A stretch of DNA of 64,000 bases from positions 558,001 through 622,000 of the forward strand of contig JADKKB010000007.1 of NCBI GenBank assembly GCA_016720705.1. Direction: 5' to 3'. Positions within the stretch are counted from its first letter, which is position 1. The number at the start of each line of letters is the position of its first letter. The notes beneath the pieces were generated by a model. That model was not told where the DNA came from. It did not search any database and saw nothing but the letters and a program-made list of their open reading frames with translations. Shown piece by piece: positions 40,681 to 50,431 of the stretch. The DNA is from Chloracidobacterium sp. Lineage in GTDB: Bacteria; Acidobacteriota; Blastocatellia; Pyrinomonadales; Pyrinomonadaceae. The position numbers and the translations under genes are program-made.

Positions 40681-41585
40681 TCACCATAAGCCGATCAACA
40701 AAGTCGATCAGACCGGCGTCCTGCGCCGTTCGCTTTCGCCTGTTTATCATCTTTTTATTCATAATAATTCCTTACCCGATATACTCCCAGAGCATTGAAC
40801 AACTGTCGGACCAGATCGCTACAGGCAGTTCCGAGCAGAAACGGAACGGCTTGGCTCAGTTGCGGAATATACAGTCGGCACCGGCATCGCGGGTCGCTGC
40901 TCAGGCATTGAAGGATCCCGACGAATTAGTTAGATCAACCGCGATCGGTGCGGTTATTTATCTTCCGATCTCAGAAGCGACCACGATGATCGTCCCGCTT
41001 TTATCGGACAAAGCGGAGTTTGTACGCCGCGAGGCCGCCTATGCTCTGGGCGAGTTAAGCTCAGTTGATGCCGTCGATCCGCTGAGTTTGCTTGTCCGAA
41101 AAGATAGAGCACCGATCGTCCGCGCCGCTGCGGCCGCGGCACTGGGCAGGATCGGCAGCGAATCAGGTTTAGAAACATTGATGGCGGTAATGCAACGCCG
41201 GCCTAGCCCAAAGGACGCATTTCTTCGACGCGCCGCCGCTCGCTCGCTCGGGCAAATTGCAGAAAGATCGCGCTTCGGAATTGTTTTGGACAATCTTACG
41301 ACAAATACCCCCGCCGACTTTCTTCCGGAGAAATACAAGCAAATTGTGGCAACGCCGGACACGCCCAAAGCGTCTCCTATATACCGCGGAGTTCTTGATA
41401 TTCTGCTGAAAGCTTCGGCGAACGGTAAGGAAACAGACGACACGCGACGTGAAATTGCATTTGCGTTGGGCTCGATCGGAGATGCGGCAGCGATCCCGTT
41501 TCTTAGGTCAAATATAGGCAGCACTGACATCTACCTAGGCGAGATATGCCGCGAAGCCTTGCTCAAGATCGCTCCGCAAAAGTAG
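40638..41585 (+). CDS. HEAT-repeat protein, exported
   Basis: The longest reading gives 315 residues; a GTG at 40677 overlapping the preceding stop (GTGA) is an equally good start. A hydrophobic leader (FRLFIIFLFIIIPYPIYS, then QS) indicates export. The mature protein has five or six HEAT/PBS-lyase-type helical repeats such as DPDELVRSTAIGAVIYL, FVRREAAYALGELSSVDAV and IVRAAAAAALGRIGSESG. These repeats serve as protein-binding scaffolds. No catalytic residues are seen. It precedes the ergothioneine genes by 40 bases, though no functional tie is evident. Confidence 0.8.
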   Translation: MGIDRATINAASSVITISRSTKSIRPASCAVRFRLFIIFLFIIIPYPIYSQSIEQLSDQIATGSSEQKRNGLAQLRNIQSAPASRVAAQALKDPDELVRSTAIGAVIYLPISEATTMIVPLLSDKAEFVRREAAYALGELSSVDAVDPLSLLVRKDRAPIVRAAAAAALGRIGSESGLETLMAVMQRRPSPKDAFLRRAAARSLGQIAERSRFGIVLDNLTTNTPADFLPEKYKQIVATPDTPKASPIYRGVLDILLKASANGKETDDTRREIAFALGSIGDAAAIPFLRSNIGSTDIYLGEICREALLKIAPQK

Positions 41586-41625
41586 CTTCTTTTCACATAC
41601 AGTAATTTTTGCTCTAATTATATAT

Positions 41626-42810
41626 ATGCAAGCGAGCGTCAGTAACAGGGTTGTTAACAGCGATCTACGGGCTAGGTACATCGAGGTTCGAACCCGAACC
41701 GAAGAACTATGTGAGCCGCTCGAGACCGAAGATTACATTCCGCAACCGATCGTCGACGTGTCACCGGCCAAGTGGAATATTGCCCATACTACTTGGTTTT
41801 TTGAGGAAATGATCCTCCGGAAATTTGTTGATAATTATCGGCCTTTTGATAATCACTTCGGATTTCTGTTTAACAGTTATTACAACACGGTCGGCGAACG
41901 CACCGCTCGCGACCATCGCGGAGCACTTAGCCGTCCGACTGTTGCTCGAGTATTCGCATATCGTCGCGATGTAGACGAGGCAATGGCAAAGTTGCTATCG
42001 GGTGATGTTAGCAACGAACTGCAACAACTGGTCACACTCGGCCTGAATCACGAGCAGCAGCATCAAGAACTGCTCCTGACTGATCTGAAATACACCTTCA
42101 GCGTCAATCCAATTATGCCGGCCTACCGCGACGGAATGGCTATTGAGGACGAAATTGAATCCGGTTCAGATACTTTCATCGAACTTAATAGTGGTATCTA
42201 CGAGATCGGCTACGCCGGAGACGGATTCGCTTTTGACAACGAATTATCGCGGCACAAGGTGTTTCTAAATGATTACTCGATATCCGATCGGCTTGTAACA
42301 AATGCGGAGTTTGTTGAGTTTATAGAAGCCGGTGCGTACGGTGACCATCGATTATGGCACGCGGAGGGTTGGGATTGGGTCGTCAAGAACTCCATCACAG
42401 CTCCGCTATATTGGTATCAGCGGGCGGACGGTTGGCATCATTTCACCTTGGGAGGCTCAAGGCCAATAGCACTTGACGCTCCCGTTTGCCACATTTCGTT
42501 CTACGAAGCATCGGCATTTGCCGAATGGAAGGGCTGCCGTTTGCCGACCGAGTTTGAGTGGGAGGCCGCAAGCGACAGATTCGTGTGGGGAAAGCGTTGG
42601 GAATGGACAAACTCCGCCTACTTGCCCTATCCCGGTTATTCGAAAGCAACGGGAGCAGTGGGTGAGTACAATGGTAAATTTATGATCAACCAAATGGTTT
42701 TGCGTGGTGCGTCGATCGTCACCCCCGAAGGTCATAGCCGAAATAGCTACCGCAACTTTTTCCATCCGCATCTGCGATGGCAGTTTAGCGGTATTCGTCT
42801 GGCAAAATAA
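41626..42810 (+). CDS. egtB: ergothioneine biosynthesis protein EgtB
   Basis: This 394-residue fusion has an N-terminal DinB-like domain and a C-terminal FGE-sulfatase-type domain. The iron-binding residues appear in NIAHTTWFFEE and GLNHEQQHQELLL (HxxxQHQE-type), followed by the sulfatase-modifying-like core (PTEFEWEAAS, WEWTNSAYLPY, VLRGASIVTPE, SYRNFFHP). EgtB couples trimethylhistidine (hercynine) with a thiol and oxygen on the way to ergothioneine. egtD follows after about 100 bases. The pair makes hercynine and its sulfoxide; a lyase (EgtE) is not in the window. Confidence 0.94.
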   Translation: MQASVSNRVVNSDLRARYIEVRTRTEELCEPLETEDYIPQPIVDVSPAKWNIAHTTWFFEEMILRKFVDNYRPFDNHFGFLFNSYYNTVGERTARDHRGALSRPTVARVFAYRRDVDEAMAKLLSGDVSNELQQLVTLGLNHEQQHQELLLTDLKYTFSVNPIMPAYRDGMAIEDEIESGSDTFIELNSGIYEIGYAGDGFAFDNELSRHKVFLNDYSISDRLVTNAEFVEFIEAGAYGDHRLWHAEGWDWVVKNSITAPLYWYQRADGWHHFTLGGSRPIALDAPVCHISFYEASAFAEWKGCRLPTEFEWEAASDRFVWGKRWEWTNSAYLPYPGYSKATGAVGEYNGKFMINQMVLRGASIVTPEGHSRNSYRNFFHPHLRWQFSGIRLAK

Positions 42811-42911
42811 TATTTTGGCCGGCAGCAGGGACCTAATTTATTAAACAGTTCACTCAAAGTATTACAGACAACGCTATTTTTGCTTAGGTTTTATTTCAAC
42901 GTCCAACATTG

Positions 42912-43880
42912 ATGCGATCCTCACCAACACCTGAATTATCGAACTTCGCCGCCGACGTGCTCGCCGGCCTTTCTTCGTCACCAAAATCGCTTACGTCAAA
43001 ATACTTTTACGACGACCGGGGCTCATTGCTTTTTCAGGAGATAATGAAGCTGCCTGAGTATTATCTGACAAATTGTGAGATCGAGATCTTTACCGACCAG
43101 TCGAACGGCATTTACGATGAGTTTGTGGATGGCGGCTACCCGATTGATCTGATCGAGCTTGGTGCCGGTGATGGAACAAAAACCGAGATATTGATCGAGA
43201 GCTTCCTTCAAAAAAAGCAAGATATCACATACTCACCGATCGACATTTCGCGAGAAGCGATCGGGGCGATAACGACTAGGTTCCGTTCGCGGTTCCCGCA
43301 ACTGGCAATGCATCCCCGCGTCGGTGATTACTTTTCGATCCTTGAGTCACTTCGCGACAGTGGCGGGCGGCGAAAAGTCGTGCTTTTTCTGGGATCTAAC
43401 ATCGGCAACTTCAGCCGTGACGAGTCGATCAGATTTTTCCGCGATCTTAATCGTGTATTGAATCGCAACGACCTTTTATTCATCGGATTTGACCTTCAGA
43501 AAGATCCGAATGTTATCGTGAGTGCCTACGATGACTCCGCGGGCATTACAGCGGAGTTCAACTTAAATCTGCTTGACCGCATCAATCGTGAGTTGGGCGG
43601 CAAATTTGATACTGATAAATTTGCTCACTACGCCAATTATCACCCGATAGAGGGTTCTGCTCGTTCGTACCTGATCAGCCTTGAAAAACAAACGGTCGAG
43701 ATCGCAGCACTCGGCCGAGCTTTCGAGTTTGAACAGTGGGAAGCGGTCTTTATGGAGATCTCTCAGAAATACAATCTCCGAATGATAGACGATCTCGCAA
43801 CCGAGAGCGGGTTTGCGGTCAAACGTAATTTCTTTGACAGCCGCAATTACTATTGCGACTCGCTTTGGCAAATGCGATGA
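42912..43880 (+). CDS. egtD: L-histidine N-alpha-methyltransferase EgtD
   Basis: The ATG at 42912 gives 322 residues, the usual EgtD size. Motifs are SKYFYDDRGSLLFQEIMKLPEYYLTNCE, the SAM-binding DLIELGAGDGTKTEIL, YSPIDIS, and LFLGSNIGNF. EgtD trimethylates histidine to hercynine using three SAM, giving the substrate for EgtB. It is cytoplasmic. Its TGA stop overlaps the birA ATG by four bases. Confidence 0.95.
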   Translation: MRSSPTPELSNFAADVLAGLSSSPKSLTSKYFYDDRGSLLFQEIMKLPEYYLTNCEIEIFTDQSNGIYDEFVDGGYPIDLIELGAGDGTKTEILIESFLQKKQDITYSPIDISREAIGAITTRFRSRFPQLAMHPRVGDYFSILESLRDSGGRRKVVLFLGSNIGNFSRDESIRFFRDLNRVLNRNDLLFIGFDLQKDPNVIVSAYDDSAGITAEFNLNLLDRINRELGGKFDTDKFAHYANYHPIEGSARSYLISLEKQTVEIAALGRAFEFEQWEAVFMEISQKYNLRMIDDLATESGFAVKRNFFDSRNYYCDSLWQMR

Positions 43881-44629
43881 ACTTCACCATCCTCCGATAT
43901 GAATCGATCGGGTCGACCAATTCCGAAGCCGCCGAGCAAGCCCATCGCGGGGCAGACGAGGGCTTGTGCATCATCGCCGAACGCCAGACGGCGGGCCGCG
44001 GGCGTCACGGCCGAACGTGGGTCTCCGAGGCCGGTTCCGGGCTATACTTCAGCGTCGTCCTGAGGCCGAAATTACCGCCCGCATCGATCCCGCTCATTAC
44101 ACTAATGACCGGCGTTGCGGTGTTCGACACATTGCTCGAATTCGGCATTAAGCCCGACATCAAATGGGTTAACGACCTACTCGTTAATGACTTAAAGATC
44201 AGCGGGATCTTAGCGGAAACCGTTGAAACGGCCATAGGCCTTGCGGTCGTGGTCGGGATCGGCATAAACCTCACTTCACGAAATTTCCCCGATGAGATCG
44301 CCGGATCAGCAACTTCAGTCGAGGAGATCGCCGGCAAGCGCATCCTGCCCGATGAGATGGCGGAGGCCCTAACCCGATATTTACGATATTTTTATGACAT
44401 TTTAGCCTCACAAAGTGGTCCCGGCGAGATCATCTCTCAGTGGCGGCGGCGCTCGACATATTACTCCGGAAAACCCGTTCGCGTTATTTGCTCAAACGAA
44501 ACTGTTGAGGGCGAGACTGCGGGACTCGAAGAAAACGGAGCACTCCGTGTGAAAACATCTGACGGCTCGGTTAGAATCATTCAGAGCGGTGACGTGACGC
44601 GGCTTCGGGCCGCTGATCAACGGCCCTGA
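43877..44629 (+). CDS. birA: biotin--[acetyl-CoA-carboxylase] ligase BirA (no DNA-binding domain)
   Basis: The ATG at 43877, in the four-base ATGA overlap with egtD, gives 250 residues. Motifs are STNSEAAE, the nucleotide-binding AERQTAGRGRHGRTWVSEAGSGLYFS, and IKWVNDLLVNDLKISGILAE with the catalytic Lys. The SH3-like C-terminal domain follows. It lacks the N-terminal helix-turn-helix of E. coli BirA, so it should biotinylate carboxylases without acting as the bio repressor. It is a monofunctional class I ligase. Confidence 0.94.
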   Translation: MNFTILRYESIGSTNSEAAEQAHRGADEGLCIIAERQTAGRGRHGRTWVSEAGSGLYFSVVLRPKLPPASIPLITLMTGVAVFDTLLEFGIKPDIKWVNDLLVNDLKISGILAETVETAIGLAVVVGIGINLTSRNFPDEIAGSATSVEEIAGKRILPDEMAEALTRYLRYFYDILASQSGPGEIISQWRRRSTYYSGKPVRVICSNETVEGETAGLEENGALRVKTSDGSVRIIQSGDVTRLRAADQRP

Positions 44630-44649
44630 CTTTTCCGGCAGAGTACCAG

Positions 44650-45468
44650 ATGAAACGCAGACTAGCAGAGATACATCCGATCGTTTACAAGACTCGTATA
44701 AGGCAAAAGCGTCTTTTCCGGCGTTTGGCCGACCTGCCGTTATCCGGGCGATTTGCATCGGAGATCATTACGGAGGAGTTAAAGTTTAGCTGTAAAAAGC
44801 ATCAGTCGCTTCTACGACGCCGTTTGGGCAACTCCGACCCGGAATTACAAGAGAATAAGGTTGAAAATCTGAAGATCGCGTGTCCGACGATCGACGGCAT
44901 CTTGATCAAACCGGGGCAAACATTTTCGTTTTGGCGGCGATTAGGCGAGGCCACGGCCGAAAAAGGCTATCACGAGGGAATGCAACTTTCCCGCGGCGAA
45001 GTGATACGAGGTGTCGGCGGTGGCCTTTGCCAGTTGGCAAATCTGCTGTATTGGATGGCTCTGCATACACCGCTTGAGGTAGTCGAGCGGCACCACCACA
45101 GCTTTGACCCATTTCCGGATGAAAATCGGGTGCTACCTTTCGGAAGTGGTGCTGGCGTTTTTTTTAACTACATCGACCTGCGTTTTTTCAATCCGACCGA
45201 TCTTACTTTTCAGATCCGCGTTTGGCTCACCGACGACCATTTGAAAGGTGCGATATTTGCCGACCGCGAGCCACAATACTCATATCACGTTTTTGAAAAG
45301 AGTCACCGTTTTTCCAAAGAAGATGGAAAAAACTATCGTGAGAATGAGATATGGCGCGAGCTGATCGATCGCCGTACCGGAAACCGAGTGGCCGAGGAGA
45401 TGATCGTCAAAAACCACGCCGAAGTTAAATACGAATTGAACTTTGATGCCGGAGAGTGTAGTTTGTAG
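44650..45468 (+). CDS. VanW family protein
   Basis: The 272-residue protein carries the VanW core: LKIACPTIDGILIKPGQTFSFW, GYHEGMQLSRGEVIRGVGGGLCQLANLLYW, and HHHSFDPFPDENRVLPFGSGAGVFFNYIDLRF. The family name comes from a gene linked to vancomycin resistance, but its own activity is unknown and it occurs in many species without such resistance. There is no signal peptide. It follows birA by 20 bases and overlaps nothing downstream, with a small acidic ORF next. Confidence 0.88.
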   Translation: MKRRLAEIHPIVYKTRIRQKRLFRRLADLPLSGRFASEIITEELKFSCKKHQSLLRRRLGNSDPELQENKVENLKIACPTIDGILIKPGQTFSFWRRLGEATAEKGYHEGMQLSRGEVIRGVGGGLCQLANLLYWMALHTPLEVVERHHHSFDPFPDENRVLPFGSGAGVFFNYIDLRFFNPTDLTFQIRVWLTDDHLKGAIFADREPQYSYHVFEKSHRFSKEDGKNYRENEIWRELIDRRTGNRVAEEMIVKNHAEVKYELNFDAGECSL

Positions 45469-45478
45469 TAACAGTCTT

Positions 45479-45808
45479 ATGAGCGACGAATTTGAACTAC
45501 AAGGCGATTTTGATTTTGATGACGACTTCGACGAAGAACTCGCAGAGTTTGACGATTTCGAAGACGATTTCGAAGAAGTGTCGGTCCGCACCGCGGTAAT
45601 GCAAAAGAACGATATGATCGCCCTGCTTTGCATCAAAACGGCTCAAGCCGGTGCCGCGATCTGTCGGGTCGACCCTCGCGAAGACCGTCCGGCGGTTCAG
45701 ATCTACGACGATGCAAGTGCGGCCGTCGAGTGGTTTACACGTAGCCTCCGCACGAGCCGAAAAAATGGCTGGAACGTCATTTATGACGGCCTGCCGCTAC
45801 AAGGTTAG
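45479..45808 (+). CDS. acidic hypothetical protein
   Basis: The ATG at 45479 (MSDEFEL) gives 109 residues; the frame opens 12 codons earlier within the end of vanW. The first 45 residues are almost pure Asp/Glu/Phe (DDDFDEELAEFDDFEDDFEE), followed by a compact alpha/beta part with MIALLCIKTAQAGAAICRV and AAVEWFTRSLRTSRKNGW. No family is recognised. It lies between vanW and coaX on the same strand. Confidence 0.6.
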   Translation: MSDEFELQGDFDFDDDFDEELAEFDDFEDDFEEVSVRTAVMQKNDMIALLCIKTAQAGAAICRVDPREDRPAVQIYDDASAAVEWFTRSLRTSRKNGWNVIYDGLPLQG

Positions 45809-45911
45809 GTCGTTTAACCGTTGATGCCGTGCTCGTCGCTCCTCTGGGTTCGGCCCGTAAAGCTCACACGGCAATTTCCGTCAAGGGCAATTCAACTCTC
45901 TGAATTTCCAT

Positions 45912-46667
45912 ATGCTGCTCGCGGTCGACATCGGTAATACTTTCACAAAATTTGGCATTTTCGACGATGGTCGACTAACGTCCAAATTGTCTATCCCGAC
46001 CATTCGTACCGCCACCTCCGAAGCTCTATTTACAGTCTTAAGCCCGCGATTACCCCGAAATATCAGTGCGGCGATCATATGTTCGGTCGTGCCGGATGCC
46101 GACGCTGCGATGATCGGTTTTTTGGGTAGTGAATATTCCGTAACCCCGATCTCGGTCAAAAACGATCTGGACTTTGGTTTGACGATAAACTACACCCCTC
46201 TGGAGGCGGCAGGCTCCGACCGCTTGGTGAATGCGTTTTCAGCGGTTGAAAACTACACAGAGCCTTGCATCATCTGTAGTTTCGGCACTGCTCTGACCAT
46301 TGACGCTGTTGACGGCAATCGTAATTTGCTTGGCGGGATCATCGCACCCGGGATGAAAACTATGGCAAACGCCCTACACTTGGGGACCGCTCGTTTGCCC
46401 GAGATCGACGTCAAACAAACGGAACGCGTGATCCAAACCACAACGGAAGGAGCTATCAGCTCGGGGATTTTTTACGGCTACCTCGCTCTCGCGGAAGGCT
46501 TGATCGGTCGAATAAAGACAGAGGTCGGCGACAACGCAAAGGTCATCGCCACCGGCGGAAATGCAGATATCATTGCGTCACAACTCGACGTGATCGATGT
46601 CGTCGATGGCGACTTGTTGCTCGATGGCTTGCAGTTGCTCTACACCCGATGGGTCAAGACCGCGTAA
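45912..46667 (+). CDS. coaX: type III pantothenate kinase
   Basis: This 251-residue ASKHA-fold kinase has MLLAVDIGNTFTKFGIFD (phosphate-1), FGTALTIDAV (phosphate-2) and GGIIAPGMKTMANALHLGTARLP. GADR-type substrate binding is seen as AAGSDRLVNAFSA. It phosphorylates pantothenate in the first step of coenzyme A synthesis and, as a type III enzyme, is not feedback-inhibited by CoA. The type III enzyme is common in acidobacteria. It converges with the amidase gene with 61 bases between. Confidence 0.95.
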   Translation: MLLAVDIGNTFTKFGIFDDGRLTSKLSIPTIRTATSEALFTVLSPRLPRNISAAIICSVVPDADAAMIGFLGSEYSVTPISVKNDLDFGLTINYTPLEAAGSDRLVNAFSAVENYTEPCIICSFGTALTIDAVDGNRNLLGGIIAPGMKTMANALHLGTARLPEIDVKQTERVIQTTTEGAISSGIFYGYLALAEGLIGRIKTEVGDNAKVIATGGNADIIASQLDVIDVVDGDLLLDGLQLLYTRWVKTA

Positions 46668-46728
46668 AACCGCCGATCACCTCGTCGAACCGGAACACTT
46701 TCGAGTTACTTCACATTACTTTCCGAGG

Positions 46729-48309
46729 TTATTTATAGGTAACCAGGAATTTTGGCTTTCTGCGAGCCTTAGTCGCTTGCTCAAAGGCATATGCTAATTT
46801 GATCAACGTCCCCTCGGAGAATGGACGGCCGAATAACGAAATTCCGACCGGTAATTCCTTCACAAATCCCGCGGGCACAGTTATATTTGGGTATCCCGCC
46901 ACAGCAGGCAGAGTCGAACTACTTACGTCCTCGCCAAAACAATCTCCGTTTACTGTATCGATCATCCAGGACGGTGAGTTTGCCGGTGCAAATATCGCGT
47001 CCAATCGGTTCGCATCCATTACCTTATCAATGCCCTCAATGCGAGCATATTTGCGGCAGGTCTCAAGAGCGTCCAGATAAGCTTTGTCTGTAAGTGCACC
47101 TACTTTCGCCGCCTTTTCCATTATATTTTGATCAAAATAGGGCATTTCCCGCGCTCGATTCTCGTTGTTAAATCGGATCAGATCTTCCATCGTTTTGTGC
47201 CGGGAACCCCGTTCGCGAAGGTACTTTTGAAGGCCGTCCTTAAACTCATACAGCAGGACTGTAAACTCAGCCTCACCGATCTTCCCCGCGTCCGAAAATT
47301 TAACGTCGATGAGCGTCGCCCCCGCCTTTTTTATAGTTTCGAGTGCGGCGTCGGCGATCGCGTCGACATCTGACCGTTTGCCCCATAGATCGCGAACGAC
47401 CCCGATACGGGCACCGCGTAGTCCGTCGGCTTTCAGAAACACCGTATAGTCGACCATTTCACGCTTTCCCTGCATCGCCGGGTCGGACGGGTCGATCGCA
47501 CTGATCACCGTCAGCACCGCCGCCGCGTCGGCGACGCTTCTTGTCATCGGTCCGGCGGTATCTTGCGAAATGGCGATGGGAATGATCCCGCTGCGAGAAA
47601 CCAGGCCGATCGTTGGCTTGAGGCCGACGATCCCGCAGATCGCCGACGGACAAACTATCGAACCGTCCGTCTCAGTGCCGATCGCGACGGCCGCCAAATT
47701 ACCCGCGACCGCCGCCGCCGAACCGGACGATGATCCGCACGGATTGCGATCCAGAACATACGGGTTGCGAGTCTGTCCGCCACGTCCTGACCAACCGCTG
47801 ATCGACGGATTGGAGCGAAAGTTTGCCCATTCGCTGAGGTTTGTCTTGCCTAGGATGATCGCTCCGGCGGCACGAAGTTGGGCCACGATCGACGCATCTT
47901 TGACAGGTGTTGGAGCATCCGTTAGCGCGAGGCTTCCGGCCGTGGTTTTCATCTTGTCGGCAGTGTCAATATTATCCTTGAGTAATACCGGGATGCCGTG
48001 AAGCGGACCTAGAACGCTCTTTTTCAGTCTTGCCCTATCGCTCTTTCTGGCATTGGCGATCGCATCGGGGTCCAGTTCGATGATCGAATTGATCTTAGAG
48101 TCGATCGCCTTGATCCTGGCCAAGTACCATTTCGTTATCGATTCAGACGTAATCTTGCCGCTTTGCATCGCCGATTGCAGTTCAGCGACCGTTGCTTCTT
48201 CGATCGGAATCTCGACCGGCAAGGCTTCAGCGTTCAGATTATTAACGTTAGCCGCAAATATGCTGATGCCGCCAATTGCGGAAATACCTAAGAATTCACG
48301 TCGTTTCAT
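46729..48309 (-). CDS. amidase signature family protein, Tat-exported
   Basis: The ATG at 48309 gives 526 residues; the frame has another ATG five codons upstream. A twin-arginine leader (MKRREFLGISAIGGISIFA) directs export. The amidase signature is complete: GIPVLLKDNIDT (Lys), NPCGSSSGSAAAVAGNLAAVAIGTETDGSIVCPSA (cis-Ser and catalytic Ser). Homologues hydrolyse amides, peptide amides or carbamates; the enzyme is not GatA because GatB/C are absent and the leader implies periplasmic action. The true substrate is unknown. Confidence 0.9.
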   Translation of the reverse strand: MKRREFLGISAIGGISIFAANVNNLNAEALPVEIPIEEATVAELQSAMQSGKITSESITKWYLARIKAIDSKINSIIELDPDAIANARKSDRARLKKSVLGPLHGIPVLLKDNIDTADKMKTTAGSLALTDAPTPVKDASIVAQLRAAGAIILGKTNLSEWANFRSNPSISGWSGRGGQTRNPYVLDRNPCGSSSGSAAAVAGNLAAVAIGTETDGSIVCPSAICGIVGLKPTIGLVSRSGIIPIAISQDTAGPMTRSVADAAAVLTVISAIDPSDPAMQGKREMVDYTVFLKADGLRGARIGVVRDLWGKRSDVDAIADAALETIKKAGATLIDVKFSDAGKIGEAEFTVLLYEFKDGLQKYLRERGSRHKTMEDLIRFNNENRAREMPYFDQNIMEKAAKVGALTDKAYLDALETCRKYARIEGIDKVMDANRLDAIFAPANSPSWMIDTVNGDCFGEDVSSSTLPAVAGYPNITVPAGFVKELPVGISLFGRPFSEGTLIKLAYAFEQATKARRKPKFLVTYK

Positions 48310-48330
48310 TTTCACCTTCTCCATTGTTCA

Positions 48331-50319
48331 TTATTCAGACACTTTCCTTAGATTTGCCTGCGCCTGTGCAAAATTGGGATTTATTGATAGTGCTTTTTGA
48401 AAAAGGGCCGCAGCTTCCTGTTTCTGCCCTCGATCGGCCAAAATTAGTCCAAGTGTGTTGTAAGACTCAGCGGAATTTGGGTACTTGCGAATTGTGTCCT
48501 CAAGTTCGCGTACACCCTCGGCCGTCCGCCCTTGCATGTGCATTGAAAGTCCGAGATTTCGGTGAGCATCAACGTTGTCCGGAACCGCATCGATCACTTT
48601 CCGAAAGAATTCCGCGGAACGATCATAGCGTTTTTGTTTCATCGCGGCCGCACCAAGACTAAAATACGCTTCTTGAAGCCGGGCATTGTCAAAGAATCCA
48701 CCGCTGTCTGCCTCGACAGCTTTTTTTAACGCTACAGCTGCAGCGTCTAGGTCGCCAAGACTGGCCGAGACGGAAGCTAGATTGGTCAATGCGAATACAT
48801 AATCGGGCTTGATCTCAACCGCCTGTTGAAACGCAGTCCGAGCTTCATCCAGTTTGTTCTGCTTCATCCGCACAGTCCCAAGATTGTTATACGCGTCCGG
48901 TATCGAGTTGTCATCGGCAATCGCCGCCTGACATTGGATCACTGCTTCATCAAGTCGATTCTTCTTTTCAAGATAATTGCAGTAATTGTTCTTGATCAGG
49001 TAATTCTTTGGTGTCACGGACAAAGTTCGCAAGTAGATCGTCTCGCTATTACGCCAATATGAGACCTGAATGAATGCCATGACCGAAAGTACGGTTAAGA
49101 TAATGCCGACAACAAACGCCGCGACTCGTCTATCGATCCGAACCTTTTCAAAAAGCTCGTTTCCAAGCCAAACCAAAATGATCAAGAGTCCAATGTGAGG
49201 AATGTAAGTGTACCTATCGGCAAATGCTTGGCGGCCGACCTGTAAAATACCAATTACCGGAACGAGTGTGCCGATAAACCAGAACCAACCGACAAATAAG
49301 TATGTTCGGGATCGAAACTGATGAATAGTAACTGCTGTGATCGCAATTAACAGGATCGCACAACTCACGACAGTTAATACACCCAAATTACTTTCAAACG
49401 GATACCACACCGCAAGTCCGGTCGGATTGAACATCATTCCTATATACCGAACGTATGACACGATCGCATTTTCGAATCGATCCGACATCGGAATGATAGT
49501 AGTCGACTGGATTGCGCCTGAACTTCTCTGGGCAATTATCGTAATAATTGCCGAAGCACTTGATAATGCAAAGAACGGCAATTTCTCTCGGACCAACGGC
49601 CAAAGGGTCGCGGGTGCGATTCTCTTAAGCCGGCCCAACGGCCAAAGATCGAGCAACATAAAGACAAACGGAAGCGTCACGACCATCGGCTTGGCTGCAA
49701 GTCCCGCAACGAATAGAGCGAGCGAGACCATATACGTTCGACGGTCTTTGGTGTTGCTGACCCAACGAATGTAAAAGAAAGTTGAAAGCAGCCAGAAAAG
49801 TGTTGAGAGAACATCCTTTCTTTCGGAAATCCAGGCAACCGACTCAACGTGAACCGGATGAACCGCAAATATCGCGGCAACCAAAGCACTTCGCCAAAAG
49901 GCCCCTGTCAATCGCTTCAGAAGTGCAAATATGAGCAGGCTGTTAGCAGTGTGAAGCAGGACGTTCGCGATGTGGTGACCGCCCGCATTCGAGCCGAATA
50001 TCGTCGCGTCAAGCTGATGTGAGATCCATGTCAGTGGATGCCAGTTCGACGAATGGAATGCGGTGAGAGCCCAACCCAGACCCTTCAGGCCGATTCCGTT
50101 CAGCACAAACGGGTTTTCGTAAACATACGCGTCATCGTCAAGATTGATGAAATCCGCAAAGATCGTTCGAAAGTAGATAACGAGGCAGGCTAATGCGATA
50201 ACGCCCGCGACAAAGAGGAACCGCTTGTTCGATGTCATCCCCGTCACAGCTGAATCGACCTTAGTTTCCGTAATAGTATCGATGTTCTGACGACTGATTT
50301 TCGAGTTTTTCTTTGCCAT
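48331..50319 (-). CDS. TMTC-like membrane protein with C-terminal TPR repeats
   Basis: The 662-residue protein has about ten transmembrane helices (about residues 35-420) followed by six TPR units (about 440-660: NNYCNYLEKKNRLDEAVIQCQAAI, AYNNLGTVRMKQNKLDEARTAFQQAV). The membrane part resembles the GT-C fold of TMTC/O-mannosyltransferase-like proteins: LDDDAYVYENPFVLNG in the first loop with an Asp pair, then HPLTWISHQLDATIFG and FAVHPVHVESVAWISERKDVL. It may transfer sugars from lipid carriers. It begins near an interrupted TPR gene and a GT2 gene, which supports a glycosylation role. Confidence 0.8.
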   Translation of the reverse strand: MAKKNSKISRQNIDTITETKVDSAVTGMTSNKRFLFVAGVIALACLVIYFRTIFADFINLDDDAYVYENPFVLNGIGLKGLGWALTAFHSSNWHPLTWISHQLDATIFGSNAGGHHIANVLLHTANSLLIFALLKRLTGAFWRSALVAAIFAVHPVHVESVAWISERKDVLSTLFWLLSTFFYIRWVSNTKDRRTYMVSLALFVAGLAAKPMVVTLPFVFMLLDLWPLGRLKRIAPATLWPLVREKLPFFALSSASAIITIIAQRSSGAIQSTTIIPMSDRFENAIVSYVRYIGMMFNPTGLAVWYPFESNLGVLTVVSCAILLIAITAVTIHQFRSRTYLFVGWFWFIGTLVPVIGILQVGRQAFADRYTYIPHIGLLIILVWLGNELFEKVRIDRRVAAFVVGIILTVLSVMAFIQVSYWRNSETIYLRTLSVTPKNYLIKNNYCNYLEKKNRLDEAVIQCQAAIADDNSIPDAYNNLGTVRMKQNKLDEARTAFQQAVEIKPDYVFALTNLASVSASLGDLDAAAVALKKAVEADSGGFFDNARLQEAYFSLGAAAMKQKRYDRSAEFFRKVIDAVPDNVDAHRNLGLSMHMQGRTAEGVRELEDTIRKYPNSAESYNTLGLILADRGQKQEAAALFQKALSINPNFAQAQANLRKVSE

Positions 50320-50431
50320 CCGACTCGTTCAAATATTACTTTTTGTTACCGACTTTTATAAGATTTTCTTGAGCGTCCACAAAGTCCGGGCGTAGATTCA
50401 AAGCTGTTTGAAAAGCGACAAGCTCTTCATC

